Positions 22,713 through 34,560 of a stretch of 64,000 nucleotides of DNA are shown in pieces. The number at the start of each line of letters is the position of its first letter. The first letter of the stretch is position 1. The stretch spans positions 3,857,180 to 3,921,179 of the forward strand of contig JADANN010000032.1 of the NCBI GenBank assembly GCA_018806985.1, written 5' to 3'. Made by a program: the position numbers and the translations under genes. The notes under the pieces are model-generated. The model was not told the origin of the DNA, did not search any database, and saw only the letters and a list, made by a program, of their open reading frames with translations. Source of the DNA: Angiostrongylus vasorum. Taxonomy: Eukaryota > Nematoda > Chromadorea > Rhabditida > Metastrongylidae.

Positions 22713-24310
22713 CAAAAATTCTAAACCACAACGATAATGAGGCAGAGGCATTTTATACTGATTTAGGCAAGTTTTGCCTGGAAGATGCAATCAGTTTGAA
22801 GGAAAACTCATCGTCAAGACTAAATGCGGGGAAATGTGTGAAGAATGAACTTCATATCGGGTCTCGCAGAATGGTAGCAAACAGATTTAGAAACTGTTTC
22901 AACTCATCGTGGCAGCCAACGTCATCCATGGAAATCTGAGATTTCAGCAACCTTCATGTTGCCATTGTGCATTTGATTCTTAGAGTGAAGAACAAGTGGA
23001 ATTTGTCACATAATCGTATATCCGTGTTATGTCCTAAACGATTTCGTTACTGCCTTAAAGCTCTCATTTGCGCAGCAACATCTTCTCACTTGCGCACGGG
23101 GATTTCACAAATTTTGAGAAAACAACGTTGTCAACGACGCTGATGAAAAATCGAGCACGCACGTCCACTCACTATATTGCTAAGAAAGCGGAGAGTTTTG
23201 AGGTCATTAACTGCTTCCAGACACTGACAAATCGAGAGTTACTGTCAGTTTGGAGATGAATAAGCCACAGACAGTCACAAACTCGGTGCGGATTTGCGAA
23301 ATTCTTTAGAGATGAAGTAGTGGAAAGTTATAGGTTGAGAAAATCGCTACTACTACATGATGGAAACGACATTCAGATGAATTCGTGCCAGACTTCACCA
23401 AATGTTCCTCGAAAGGCAGACGAGAAAAAACACTGTGCTGAATTTATTCCTATCTCCTAAACAACCGCCACCATCTGTCTTTATTTCTTATCATTGTGTG
23501 TTGATATGCTATTTCAGTGATTAAACCTTCCAAAGGCGGACGTCTTGTCCCATAGATTTAACATCGCACGATTCCTCCGCAGAATGGGCTAAAATTAAAC
23601 CCCTGACTCTCCATTAACGGCGTCGAAAATCATACGGGAAGGATTTACTCATTACGTGGCCTGAAGAGATCTGATAGACAGGGGGCAGCTAAGTTTATAG
23701 TTCCAATGTTTAAGGCACAAAGAGAATTTCACTAACTCGAAGGTTGTCAAGAATGTGATTAAGAACAATATGGTGTTCACCGCGTTCTTCCTGCCAATAC
23801 AGTCCACAGTGAGCGAAGTACGGTGTCGATCGATCAGATGTCTCCACTTCCTTGATGATGAACGGCTGTTTCACGGTTTATCGAGCATGGATTTCCACTT
23901 CATTTAGGTTATTCTGAATTGGATTTCGATGGAGTTTTCCTGTCAATTTTAAATGGCACTCTGAAGTCTGCTTCCAACAATCGTCGTGTTCTCTCAATTC
24001 AGTTCACACTGCTGCTTCATCCTAATCGAAAAATCACAGCATTTGACTTACTAAAATCGCATAAGTAGTTCCAACCAGAAACTAGTAAACAATGATGTTC
24101 AGATCCGATTCCGAAACTTACCATAAACCTCATTGGTTTCAGTATAACTCAAATCACCATATGGAAAAAATTGCAAACACGAAGGACATTATCGGCGCGT
24201 TGCTGCTGTATTTATAGGTGCTTCTATCCCATCGTTCACATACCTAAGGCTGTCGCGTTCTCGCCACCATATCCTACGATCCAAGTCCAATCCTATCTGT
24301 ACAAAAAAGG
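22713..24310. other. intergenic before SOD-C
   Basis: No gene is recognised. I looked for a mariner-type transposase on both strands at 23500-24100 without finding conserved blocks. The last few hundred bases would contain the SOD-C promoter. Confidence 0.3.
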
Positions 24311-25778
24311 ATGCTGCTCTTCGTCTTCCTGGCCTTCATACCGATGGCAGGTTGCTCCGTTCGAGGTAAAATTGACGTCAACGATAGCATAAAAAGATGT
24401 GTTGAAAAGGAAAAAATTCCTATTTTCACTATTTATTTGCTGCCTAAAACAATTTTTTCAAGGCAGGGTATCATGGGAAATACAACCACAACGGTGCTGA
24501 GATAGAACCTCTCGTCACATCATGATGCTGAGATATTTGCGAAACTTCGGACAGCAGGTGCTTGCGGTGGGAAACGAACGTGCTATTACCCTTGCCGGAG
24601 TCTAGCGCGTTCACCACCACACCATGCCGGTCCTTCGTTTCGCATGTCTCTCAGCTAGTTTTCTATTTCTATCTTAACGTATTTCTGTTCTTAATTAAAA
24701 AAGTGTTCCGCTCTTTTTGTATTTCTACCAATTCGAAGGAACATTCAGCAAAACGACACTGCTTATGAAAACAACAAAGAAATCAAAATTGCGATGATAT
24801 TTTTTAGAGCGACGAAGGAAAAAACGTGCAAAGTATTTGCACGTAAGCATAAGTAGAATAATTATGAGATAACTTGTCAATAAACCTAACACACTCTTCC
24901 TTAGGATAATGTGCAGATTTATGGTAGGTGATGCGTATTTCTTCTAGTACCAAGAGCTAGCGCCCTCATGTTCAAAGCAGTCAGCGGTGGTAACCCAACA
25001 GAATCTATTGGAACCATCGACTTAAGGGAGCTCAATGGAGTGGTGACGGTCAGCTCGTCGATTTCCCATTGCGTTTGTACAGTAATCTAGTAGATGTAGA
25101 ACCAAACTGCCATTTAGATAAACGGCAGCGTAACTGGGCTGCCCCCCCGGTCCGCATGGCTTTCACGTCCATGAGTTCGGCAGTCTCGGCAACGGTTGCT
25201 TAGCAGCAGGCGTCCACTTCAATCCCTTCAGATCAGACCACGGCGGACCGGACGACCCACCTTCCAGCCGGCACGTCGGGGATCTTGGAAACCTGATGAC
25301 ATCCGTGAGTCCATTTCTGTCTATTCCTTTTCTGTTTGACCAGCAATCTACTCATTTCTCCGCCTTGTGAAGAATCTGTCTTAATCGATTTGCACTTCTC
25401 ATAAATGATGTTGCATAGAGATCATGAAAGAGCGCTCTTAGATGATAAAATAATATTTGAGCCATCAGATGTTAACGGACGGTGATAGAGTTTTTTGAGC
25501 ACGGTCTTTCAGTCGTTTTTCAAACGTATTTCAGGAGTGTTTACTATGAAATCACCTTTAAACCAATTTTAAGGCAAGCGGCCAAACACCGATCGACATC
25601 CGGGACTCTCTCGTCACTTTTCACTGGTAATCGAGGTGTTCTTGGACGGTCTTTCGTGATCCACGCAAGAGAAGACGATCTGGGAAGAGGCGGCGATGTA
25701 GGCAGTCGAACAGTTGGTAACTCTGGTGCTCGTCTTGCCTGTGGAATCATTGGTATCGTTGCGCCAGGAAATATATGA
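24311..25778 (+). CDS. SOD-C: secreted Cu/Zn superoxide dismutase with two +1 homopolymer frameshifts
   Basis: Third gene of the SOD array. The exons are 24311-24365, 24948-25048, 25118-25304 and about 25574-25778, in the same phases as SOD-A and SOD-B. The signal peptide starts [17 protein letters not shown]. Exon 3 encodes the HVHE, VHFNP, DHGGP and RHVGDLGN blocks with all copper and zinc ligands, and exon 4 encodes [14 protein letters not shown] and [15 protein letters not shown]. The frame is broken twice as given. A run of seven C at 25142-25148 should be six. A run of four T at about 25618-25621 should be three. Each extra base causes an early stop. Either the gene is a young pseudogene or, more likely given the homopolymer pattern, the assembly carries insertion errors. 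The exon 4 acceptor (TTTTAAG) is weaker than in its sisters. The last intron is only 269 nt. Confidence 0.85.
24440..24662 (-). repeat. foldback-family repeat in SOD-C intron 1
   Basis: It has terminal TTGCTGCCTAAAAC and AAGGCAGGGTATCATG, a partly doubled GCTGAGAT unit (24495 and 24529), GGAAACGAACGTGCTATTAC and the closing CATGTCTCTCAGCTAGTTTT. It fills much of the first intron, so that intron is 582 nt against about 260 in the sister genes. Confidence 0.7.
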
Positions 25779-25915
25779 ACTCATTTCTAAAATTTTCTAC
25801 AGGCCTTTTATGAGGGAATTTTTCGCCTTTTTTATGGGTACTTCATTGGATTTTTCAGAAGCTGTATCGTTTTAACAAATACAACAATATTTCATTCAAT
25901 GGTGAAACGTCTTCA

Positions 25916-25921
25916 AATAAA
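25916..25921 (+). promoter_or_regulatory. candidate polyadenylation signal of SOD-C
   Basis: AATAAA lies 138 bases after the SOD-C stop codon, a usual distance for a nematode 3' UTR. Confidence 0.5.
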
Positions 25922-26850
25922 GATACTTCTCATGCGGAACAAAGAACAAATTAAGCGATTTCTTCATAACGGCACGCTTAAGTCTCCCATCTAGTGGCTA
26001 AAAACAAGAGCACTGCTGCTGAAGAAGTGCTTTACGGTGATGGTGCATGGGATCAATAAGTTGTGATAGATAGCTGGGTAGAATAAAAAGCACGTTTTTG
26101 TTAGGTGACAGCAATAAGAGCCTCCGACTCCCTAACTGAACAAGCTTATGATCGAAGAAGTCATTTTAATCCGTGTTTTCTTTGCGAACATTATGAATGC
26201 AATGAGCCTCAGAGCAGCTGAACAGTTGTGTCGTTCTAGGTCTGATAAGAGATATAATAGGGTGAAAATTTCATTTTAAATAGTGGTGTACAGATTTATA
26301 AGCAGTAAAATTTAGCACCTTTTTCAACTCTGCGTGAAATACTGCAGTCACACTTTCCATTGGTCGTGAATGCCATCGACAAAGGTATCGACTCTTACCA
26401 CTTAACGCCCGATGGTTAAATTTCCACGGCTGTCTAGTCGGCTAACGCCAAACTTTATGGCGACTGCACGAAAAGTAAAACTCGTTCCCGAGTAGATTTA
26501 GGCAGTACTGGGTTTCTGAGACATGAAATTGAGAACATCATAAATTTTTAGGAAAGGTCTTACTTTATCGATTGAGAAGTTTGCATGTTATTGTTTGTTG
26601 CACTTCACAATTGTGCACCATCCGGACAGATTTCTGTTAGCATTCGGAAGGGTTCATTTTGGGTAAATATCATCATTTTTTTATGCTGTCCCTCGACCAT
26701 CATAACAAATGGAAGTGAAAAAAAGACTGGATAGCTAGCCAAGAATTCAACTTCGCACACCTTATAAAAGTCCCTATCCTGGTTTTCCAACAGTAGGTTA
26801 CGACAAATTTTGCATACTAGTGGAGTCGAAAAGTTAAGGACACGACGCAC
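25922..26850. other. intergenic, no gene recognised
   Basis: Later exons of the minus-strand candidate gene at 26851-27855 could lie here. A possible acceptor (CATGTCTCAG on the minus strand near 26520) is followed by a short open frame, but its phase fit is uncertain. Confidence 0.3.
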
Positions 26851-27855
26851 CTGCAGAACACAGCTTGCTCTATCGCTATGGGGATGCAGTGGCTTTTCAA
26901 AAATTGTTATATTCATTTTGGCTCCACTAGAAATTCGAATTTCGACGAAGGAAGTTTGTTCTGCGTCAGAATAAGAGAGTATGTTTCTTTTGGTGAATAG
27001 TTTTATACTTCAACGGTGTTTATTTGAAATGCTAATGTTTACTAGGAGTCGGGATGCTCTTCTAGAAGGTGCAGTTGATTTTGAGCATTTTTGAAGTGGA
27101 AATGAAGACCGATCGGCAGGTTGATGAATTGAAAACAAATAATTAATGGGATTTCCTACAGTTTTCTTTAGAGAAATTATTGTTCTACCACTCTTTGGGA
27201 ACGCTATAAGAAATCCACATAAGCAGTTTATAGGGTGCCCTCTTTCTTGTGAGCCTATCGAAATTCAATATCGTTGGTCCTTTCTTTTCAATTCCTCTCT
27301 CAAACTCTTGTATCCAGCTGGAAGTGAAGAAGGTGAAGGAGAATATGAAAGCCCAGAAAGTTCGTATATATCGGCGAATCTCAAGTGCCGTTTAGAGGTT
27401 AGAGGTATACGAGAAGCCGGCATCTTCAAACACCAATAATCCATGCATGGGATATCACCGCGTTCAAATAACTAAGATATCACTTGTTCAGTTTCACTCT
27501 CTTTCGAAATGTGAGCCTCGACGGAAGGAAATGACAAAAGTTCGTTTTCTGGGCTCCCTAAGATCAGGATTCCGTCCTGGTAAAATAACAGATTTTTGCA
27601 CGTTTTTTGGGGAAGAGATGTAGATCAGATTCCAGTAATTCTCATTTCAATTTAGTGTAATTTGGTTACCTATGGCTGTTCTTCTACATGGTCATCGAGA
27701 CGTACCTGGTGGACACGCGGGGAATCTAAAACGACAACGTCCAGAAAACCTCGTTTAATAAGTTCAAGATGGATGACCATTTGCATTTTATCAGAGATGG
27801 GAGCGATTCCACGCTGTTGTCTTGAAATTGGCGGTTCTGTGTGGAGATTACTCAT
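26851..27855 (-). CDS. unrecognised candidate protein-coding gene, four exons
   Basis: The minus-strand exons proposed are 27855-27706, 27576-about 27485, 27317-27219 and 26926-26851. Exon 1 starts MSNLHTEPPISRQQRG directly after TTTCATTTTAG, which would suit a spliced-leader acceptor, and ends at a perfect CACCAG/GTACGT donor in phase 0. Exon 2 starts in phase 0 after TTTTACCAG and reads DGILILGSPENELLSF. Exon 3 reads WIQEFERGIEKKGPTILNF, and its donor phase fits exon 4 (GAKMNITIFEKPLHPHSDR, then CTGCAG/GTGCGT). The exon 2 to exon 3 junction does not fit in phase with the donor seen. An alternative reading continues from exon 2 past a TAG at 27472-27474 into another 68 open codons. I recognise no family. 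Composition and splice sites suggest a real gene; function unknown. Confidence 0.45.
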
Positions 27856-28154
27856 TCTAAAATGAAACATAGGGATACTCCTAGGAATTGTTTATTGTGA
27901 AATCAAACTGCATGTTTTGTGCAAAGATTGTCAATTATACATAGGATATGTTATTATTAAAACAAATGCTTAGAGGGACACGAATACAAAAAAAACAGAG
28001 AACAAACTAGAAAACACACCTGGAAACCCTCCGATATTAATATTACTGCCATAATCATTTTTATCTTTTTCATTAATTATTATTACTAATACTATTATTA
28101 ATACTATGTTGTTTTGATTATTACCTTAATCAAGATGAGAAGTATCATTACACT

Positions 28155-28385
28155 ACTAATCTCAGTACCTCTTTCATTCGACTCGTTTTCTCGCAATCAT
28201 CATCCACGAAGATCCTAGAACTCTTCTGCTTGTGGTATCGGTTGCTGCTTGAGGATTTTCACGTCTTTGTCACGAATGTCGTTGAATGCTTGTCGAACCG
28301 ATTCTACCACGAATATTGAGATGGCCGTGTTAGAGCGTTCTCATGTAAACTGGAGAGAGCGAGATCATCCAAAAAAAAGTCTGGT
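28155..28385 (+). repeat. dispersed repeat (family 4) copy
   Basis: It shares blocks such as CATTCGACTCGTTTTCTCGC and GAATGTCGTTGAATGCTTGT with copies at 49690-49930 and 50275-50545 in the same order and orientation. It has no coding potential, and its class is unknown. Confidence 0.5.
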
Positions 28386-28524
28386 GCGAGTTCACCAATC
28401 TTAGTGGGATGAAAAGCTTGGTGGACCACAATAAAGTTTAGTCTAACCAGCACCTGGATAGGTTAGGTCGTGCACGTAGTGATCGGGCTCGCTACCACAG
28501 CAGTACCCACCTCCTAATATATCT

Positions 28525-28529
<5 letters not shown>

Positions 28530-28560
<31 letters not shown>
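28530..28560 (+). repeat. (TA)n microsatellite
   Basis: A run of alternating AT immediately precedes the 5' part of the RTE element that follows. Confidence 0.85.
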
Positions 28561-28561
28561 C

Positions 28562-31560
28562 TAGCCACGGATCTCCCTCATGTGAAGGATCTCGAGCCGA
28601 CTTGTCGCGAGGCCACGCGGCGCGTTCCCAGGTGGCAGATAGCGGGTTATTGGCGGATCAAAAGCGATCTTTGCTTCCCTGAGACGCAGATGGATCCAGG
28701 AGATGGACTCCCTATTTCTGCCGCGCCGATTTGGCACATACTTTCTGTATTTACCAGGCGTAGTCAAGCACACGCGTGCGGGTGCGTCCAAGTTTATGCG
28801 TATTGTATTCTATGAGTCAATTCGGCCAAAACCCTGCAACCAAGTGACAGGGAAATATGTGGGAGGCGGTTAGGAGTCGCCTCCAACAAATAAGCTCCAT
28901 GTCCACTCTGGGAGAGCTTGGCAAGCTACCCGTAAGCATGTCCAGCCCCCCACGTTCAGAGCCCAGCAAACTACACGTGGGTATTAAAATGCTAACTTAT
29001 TCGGATACTTGGACGGTCCGTCTTCTCGAGCTGTGCGGACCCCAGCACGTATGCCATTCGTCTCTTCTTTCGCAATCGTAGTCCATGGTGGTGGTCTTGT
29101 TCGAGCATGGTGGCGCTTGCGAGTCTCGCACCGTGATCTGTAAAACAACTACAGCTGCGGGTACAGCTGTTCTCACGGCCTCTCACCGGTCGTCTCACCG
29201 CCTGACGTCATAGACGGGAGCACCCAGTGTGCGGGGTACTGTGGCTGGCCTATTGCTGGTCGTGCAACTTGGTCCTCCCTGAAATCCTGACTTAACCTTG
29301 CAAAGGCGTATCCACGTCTTCACCACGATGTGGATCAGAGGGAGGTGTATTTTCGGCGACGAATCCTTCGATCGGTCTTCCTACTAGTTGATTCCGAGAG
29401 ATGTTAAAACCGAAATCAGAAACGAAACTAGGAATGAAAAAAGTAACCGACCGCTCAAGGACGATGTAGAAGCCGTTTCAGAATCAAAATGCTAAACACA
29501 GTAGAAAAAAAAACGGGCCTCATTTCCTTGACCCCAAAAGAGCCCCCCGATTCAGCAGCGTTGGGTAGGACGAGTACGGAGAGGCTGCTAAGATCTCAGA
29601 GCAATTCTAAGCTGCCTAAACCGCAAAAGAACTAAGGTGACAATCTGTACCTACAATGCACGTACACTTGCATCCAATTCCTCGATAGAAGGCTTGCTCA
29701 TGAAAGGAAGAAGGATAACGTACGACGTCATCGGTATGGCCGAGACGAGACCGCGCCACCCATTCAACGCCGTCTATGACACCGGAGAAGAACTGTTCCT
29801 CGGAGCATGCGAGAGTAGAGGAGTAGGGCGGGCGTCGCCGTTCTCGTCAACACGAGTTTGTCCAAGAACATCGATTCTCTACAACAACTAAAAGACGAAC
29901 TAGACGTTCGCGGCTAAAGAGACCTGAATCAATGCCGGCTTTGACAATCTTTAATGCGCCGATATCAAACTATGACGAAGAAGAAGTCGAAGCGTTCTAT
30001 ATGGACTTGGAGAAGTTCTACAGAGAAGGCCATACAATCTTCAACGTCATCATTGGAGATTTCAATGCCAAGATTGGACCAATAAGAACGTCTGAAGAAG
30101 GTCTCATTGAAACCCATGGATTAGAATGGAACGAGCAAGGTGAACGGCTGTCCGCTGCCCGAGTTTATCATGGCGACCAAGACCATCCATGATAACTCGC
30201 AGTTCCAGAAGCCCCACCCTCAACGCTGGACGTGGGAGGTTCCCTATGGAGCGTACATAACGAAATAGACCACATCATAGTAAATAGAAGGTTTTGCCTA
30301 ACCGATGTCGCTGTTGTCCCAAAAATTTTACACGGGATCAAACCACCGTCCCCTTCGTGCTAGATTCTATTTCTCACGGAAAGGAGAAAAAAGGCACTAG
30401 ATTCAAAAAAAACGCAGTTCTAGGACCACAGTAAACTGGGACTTATCCAGTTCATTAGTCTGCTGTTCTTAATATGGCGTTCTTAAAAGCGTCGATGAAG
30501 AATGCTATCATCTTATTCAGCATCTTCACGTTAGCGCCAAGAAAGCTGAAAGTTAGACGAAAATCACCAAGAGACGTCTGTCTCCAGAAACAGTAGTGCT
30601 GTTATGCCACCGCGGAATCGCACGAGCTGCAGCAAACCACCAACTCACGCCTGAACTTGCAAAACAGAGCAGAAAAGCGATAAAAGGAGATCTTGAAGAG
30701 AGAAGAGCAGCAGTCATGGCCGAAGCTCCAGATGCTGGGAAAAGGATTCGCAACGCTCCAACTTGGACTTTTACAAAACCAAGATTACTGCAGCCCATCA
30801 CCCAGACGGAATAGTTGCAGATTCAAGAATGGCGAAAAAGAAAATCACTCACGATAACTTCTCAAATCTTTTCAACAGCCACGTCCTCCGTCCCTCATAT
30901 GAAATAAAGGAGAAGGATATGTCTAATACCGGTTCTCCCCGAAATCCGAAGTGCTATTCCGTCGGTGAAGAATAGAAAAACGCAGGTGACGGGCAAGATA
31001 AATCTGAACACATGAAAAACCTTCCGCGGTCCTCATAAACACTCTGGTTTGGTTCTTCACACATTGCTTTTCAGAATGCAGGGTTCCTATTCAATACAAG
31101 ACCAACAAGAATGTGTTAGAAGGATGACTTCCGCGATATAGGCAAGAACTGCCCAATCTGCTAACCGTTTGTCCTCTATAAAATTTCCGCTCGAGTCATC
31201 CTAAACGGGACTGAGGACGAAGAATAGCTTTGTGAGAAACCAGGCTTTCAAAACGATTCAATAGAGTACATGAGACCGCTCTGTCTCATCATCATCGATT
31301 TAAGGAAAGTTTTTTGGCTCACTTGAGATGGAAGCAGTCATGGATGTCCCTGGGGGAAGCAGAGCGTCCCTAACACTATATCGAGATTCTTCGTGAGCTA
31401 TATAAACATTTCACTTCACAGTATCACCGTACTACAACGTTATTAACATCGACGTCGAAAGATGGGTTAGGCAAGGCAATACAATCTCTCCAAAATTATT
31501 TACGGCCACCTTCCAGAACATCACTCGACGGTCAAGGAGGCCATAGGTGATATGGGTGAT
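28562..31560 (+). mobile_element. RTE-type non-LTR retrotransposon, degraded
   Basis: The 5' leader at about 28780-29630 matches the leader of the minus-strand copy at 59300-59590. From 29637 an APE-type endonuclease is readable: [40 protein letters not shown] and [14 protein letters not shown] (catalytic Asp and Asn). The linker and start of the reverse transcriptase follow in several frames, including IARAAANHQLTPELAKQSRK and TKITAAHHPDGIVADS. A diverged RT core then covers RPENLKN, a KAFDSVE-like block near 31305-31330, and ILRELYKHFTSQ. It stops near 31560, before the YADD-type active site. Frameshifts and stops throughout show it is inactive. It has no long terminal repeats. Confidence 0.8.
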
Positions 31561-31639
31561 ATATATATCACTGTATGTATAAGATATGAGTTGTATGTTG
31601 TACACCAAATGTGCTTAAGTCAACGTTTAAGATATCATT

Positions 31640-33115
31640 TAAACATGGTAATAATGAGATTTGATGACTATTTCTGGAGATAAATTGTGTTGAATGATTA
31701 ATTAGCCCACACTTCCTGAAAGAGTTCAAACGTGGAGAACTCTCCTCAATATTTTATCGTTTTGTCGTAAAGAAAAGCCTTCGCTTCCAAAGTGTCTTGT
31801 TTCAGTAGGCAATTCTGCGCCTCTTCGAAAGCAACAATCATTCGCTGGAATACGAACTCGTCGAAAAAACGGTTGTTAGGAAGTGTTTCAATGAACAGAA
31901 TGCTTTTCACAGGCCCCATTTGACATAAACATATTTGTAAGACATTCTAAACGTTGTGCACAAAAGTGCCTTAAGAAGATCTACGTATTCCAAGATCTAT
32001 GTAGTGCATCATGTATGATAGTATACAGTGCATCTGCAGCGTTTCTCTGCCAAACGAATCAAAGCCATTCTGAGGAAAAGCTTTGAGATTACGTAAAAAA
32101 GGAAACGAGTGGAGGAAGAGAAAGGAAGGAAATATCTTGGTTTTCTCACGGACAGATCATATAGGGAATTCAGGAAGATTAAGAGCGCACGAATATTGGA
32201 ACCAGTCTTCTGCAGAAAAAAAAACCGGAAAAAAAAGGCTGTTCTGAGGGAAAACCTTCGAGATTCTGAAAGAAACAACACTGAGAGAAAAAAAGTAGCT
32301 GTTCCTGATGCGATTGATAGTTAGCTCTTAAAGCCTCTGACTGAGGACATGAGAATGTGTTGCTGATTGGATTCCTTATCAGTCTGACTCTCTGAAGAGG
32401 GCGAATTTGCCGAAGAGTTAGCCACTGTTGAATAGGCAACGTTCTAGCAACCTCGTGTCTGCTCAAGAGGGCAGCACTAACTTTGTGAATTTTTGTCCTT
32501 TCTTCCGTAAGGTTAACAACTTTTTCAAGAATATGCTAGAGCAATTTAAGTAGTTTTTCCCTACTTCCCGATTTCATATTGTATTCACGGCTTAGCTGAG
32601 GTACTGGACAAACGTCTTGGGCTTCAGTGGTTGTTCCCATTGTTGAGGAACACAAGCGAGCCTTGTGGGAGGATAAGATTGAAATTTCTGTGACATTCTT
32701 GCAATCGTTAACATCGTAAATCACAGAATGGTAAATACTGTAATGGCCCATAACTACTGCATTCCACTACGAACATGTGAATACCGAGAAAATCTGCGCG
32801 ACACTCATGTTGAAAGTAGATGCCTTCTTTACACGGAAATGAGAAAAGAAAAAGTGATCAGTGTGGAAATAAAACAACAATACATAGAATTCCATAGAAT
32901 CGTTAGACTTTATAACACTTATTGCATAACATGTATTAATTATATTAAAAGCGTTATAACATGGCTTTTTCAAGTGGTTATAGGAATAACCATAAATAAT
33001 GATAGTATGGAAGAGAGTAGAAGCAAGTGGCCATAGGGCGTGAAAAGTTTAGAGCGCTCGGCTTTGATCAATCTCACGAACGTATCTCATACATTGGAAT
33101 CCATTTCCCATTATG
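31640..33115 (+). repeat. dispersed element copy 1 (direct repeat with 36250-38200)
   Basis: A chain of similar blocks appears in the same order as in 36250-38200, for example ATGCTTTTCACAGGC (31910 and 36482), AGATCTATGTAG (31990 and 36558) and the GATTAAGAG-GCA segment (32177 and 36787). The blocks are diverged and contain no recognisable transposase. It is probably a non-autonomous element. Confidence 0.55.
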
Positions 33116-33349
33116 GGAAAGAAGTGATCGAGAACAAACTTGGCATGAACAGTAACTTTGGAGTGCTGACGGTTTACCAAACTGAACAACACATAGGTAG
33201 TCCCACTCGCAAAAGAACAGTGAGTAGTTTTTTGAACAAAATGGCGTTTATTCATATGTTAGATATTCATTACTAGTAAAGATTTTTCTCCAAAGTATAA
33301 GACTACTGTCAAGTAAAATACGTCCACGCTCTGTGAAAGACGAACCATC

Positions 33350-33376
33350 AAACAACAGCAACAACAACAACAACAA
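33350..33376 (+). repeat. (CAA)n tract
   Basis: A short imperfect CAA run is followed by CCAACCTCGCATC, which also follows the CAA tract at 47327-47358. This is evidence that the tract belongs to a dispersed repeat unit. Confidence 0.7.
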
Positions 33377-33620
33377 CTGATCCCAACCTCGCATCAGCTC
33401 TACAAAGGCAGTTAGTAAGGACATATACGGACGTATTAATTTATGTTGTTGTTTATGAAAAACTGGTTTTTTTGAGTTATCAAGCTAGTTCCATGATCGA
33501 CTTTCTATTAACCTCGTCATGGGAATATGAATGCGTCGTTTTCTTATTCAGCAATCGCGAGGTTGTTATACAGCATACATTTACTTCCATAGAAAAACAC
33601 GCAATACAATACAACACTAG

Positions 33621-33652
33621 CTGACGTTTCGGCAGTATCGCCTTCTTCAGAG
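33621..33652 (-). repeat. hairpin motif CTGAAGAA-GGCGATACTGCC-GAAACGTC
   Basis: On the minus strand GGC and GCC can pair around a loop between the conserved CTGAAGAA and GAAACGTCAGC flanks. It is one of several copies of the element-boundary hairpin motif. Confidence 0.6.
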
Positions 33653-33835
33653 CCTGGAAGGATTTACTGATATACAATGTACTAGGCCAAACGCTTCAAT
33701 AACGCTTACAAAAAAGACGAAAAACTCTATAGCAACTACGTGATCAGTAGTTTCTCGAAACACGCTTTTTTTTCGTGACCTCCAATGAGGAAGGTTAGAA
33801 CAGCTGATTATAGTCGCATATGGTTGATGACTCCA

Positions 33836-34560
33836 CTACCCCACATCAGAAACTTTCTTTTGGCCAAATATTTCGTTTCGGTGCGTCGCTCTCCTTCTAA
33901 ACCTGTCTCGTGCGGCAACTATTTCGTAGCCATTGGAGATGGCTATTTGCCGAGCCAAGTCGCGCGATTCTTCCTTTAGTTCCCCGGTTGTGCACACAGA
34001 GGTGGCTGTTCGAAACATGTTTCTCACAAGCGCCCTCTTTGTGTGTGAAGGGTGGGAAGAGAGTAAATGAACCAAGATGTTTTTGTTACTTGGTTTTCGG
34101 TACCACTTTGTCATGTAAGCGCTATTGATAAGTTGATTTAAACGTTAAGAAATGGAAGCAGGGTCTCTTTCGGTTTCTCACGGGTGAATTTGATATACTC
34201 AGACTGCTCATCCAATAATTCAAAGCATTTGCCCACCTCCTCCTGAGTAGATAAAAATGGCAAAACATTCATCTATATATCTGCAGTGGAGTAGCGGCCG
34301 GAGATCGATAACCGGGGCTTCTATTTTAGACATGAATGCAATGGCGAGAGTTGGTGCCAACCGCTGTCCCACTGCCAGCCCGTCTCATTTCCGTGTAATA
34401 CTTCCCAGACCATCTGAAGATCAAGCAGCTTAAGCACTCCTTTAAGAGAGCCACAAGCTGCTGAATAGACAACCCATGCATGTGTATTTCTCCTTCATGT
34501 TTAACAAGAAGTTCGTTAACAAGTTCAACTTTCTCCGCTGCTGTGTTCAACGTCGAGTCA
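33836..34560 (-). mobile_element. Penelope-like retroelement fragment (reverse transcriptase)
   Basis: On the minus strand, in order: GLSIQQLVALLKECLSC and FRWSGKYYTEMR, then a shift into LAPTLAIAFMSKIEAP and CRYIDECF (the RT active-site block, normally YIDD), then TKWYRKPSNKNILVHLLSSH, VRNMFRTATSVC and REESRDLARQI-like sequence. This is the RT fingers, palm and thumb order of Penelope-like elements. Upstream RT blocks are unreadable and the GIY-YIG endonuclease domain is not found, so the copy is truncated and frameshifted. It adjoins the left arm of the large inverted repeat. Confidence 0.7.

Noticed and set aside
23510..24110. Possible mariner-type transposase on the minus strand
   Set aside because: No DD(34)D blocks or terminal repeats could be read.
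33350..33376. Short regular repeats as a CRISPR array
   Set aside because: The CAA tracts are simple microsatellites without spacers, and the window is eukaryotic.
33621..33652. Hammerhead ribozyme call for the hairpin motif
   Set aside because: An extra A separates the CUGAAGA-like box from the stem, and no helix with a GUH cleavage site was found. It is kept as a structural-motif finding only.
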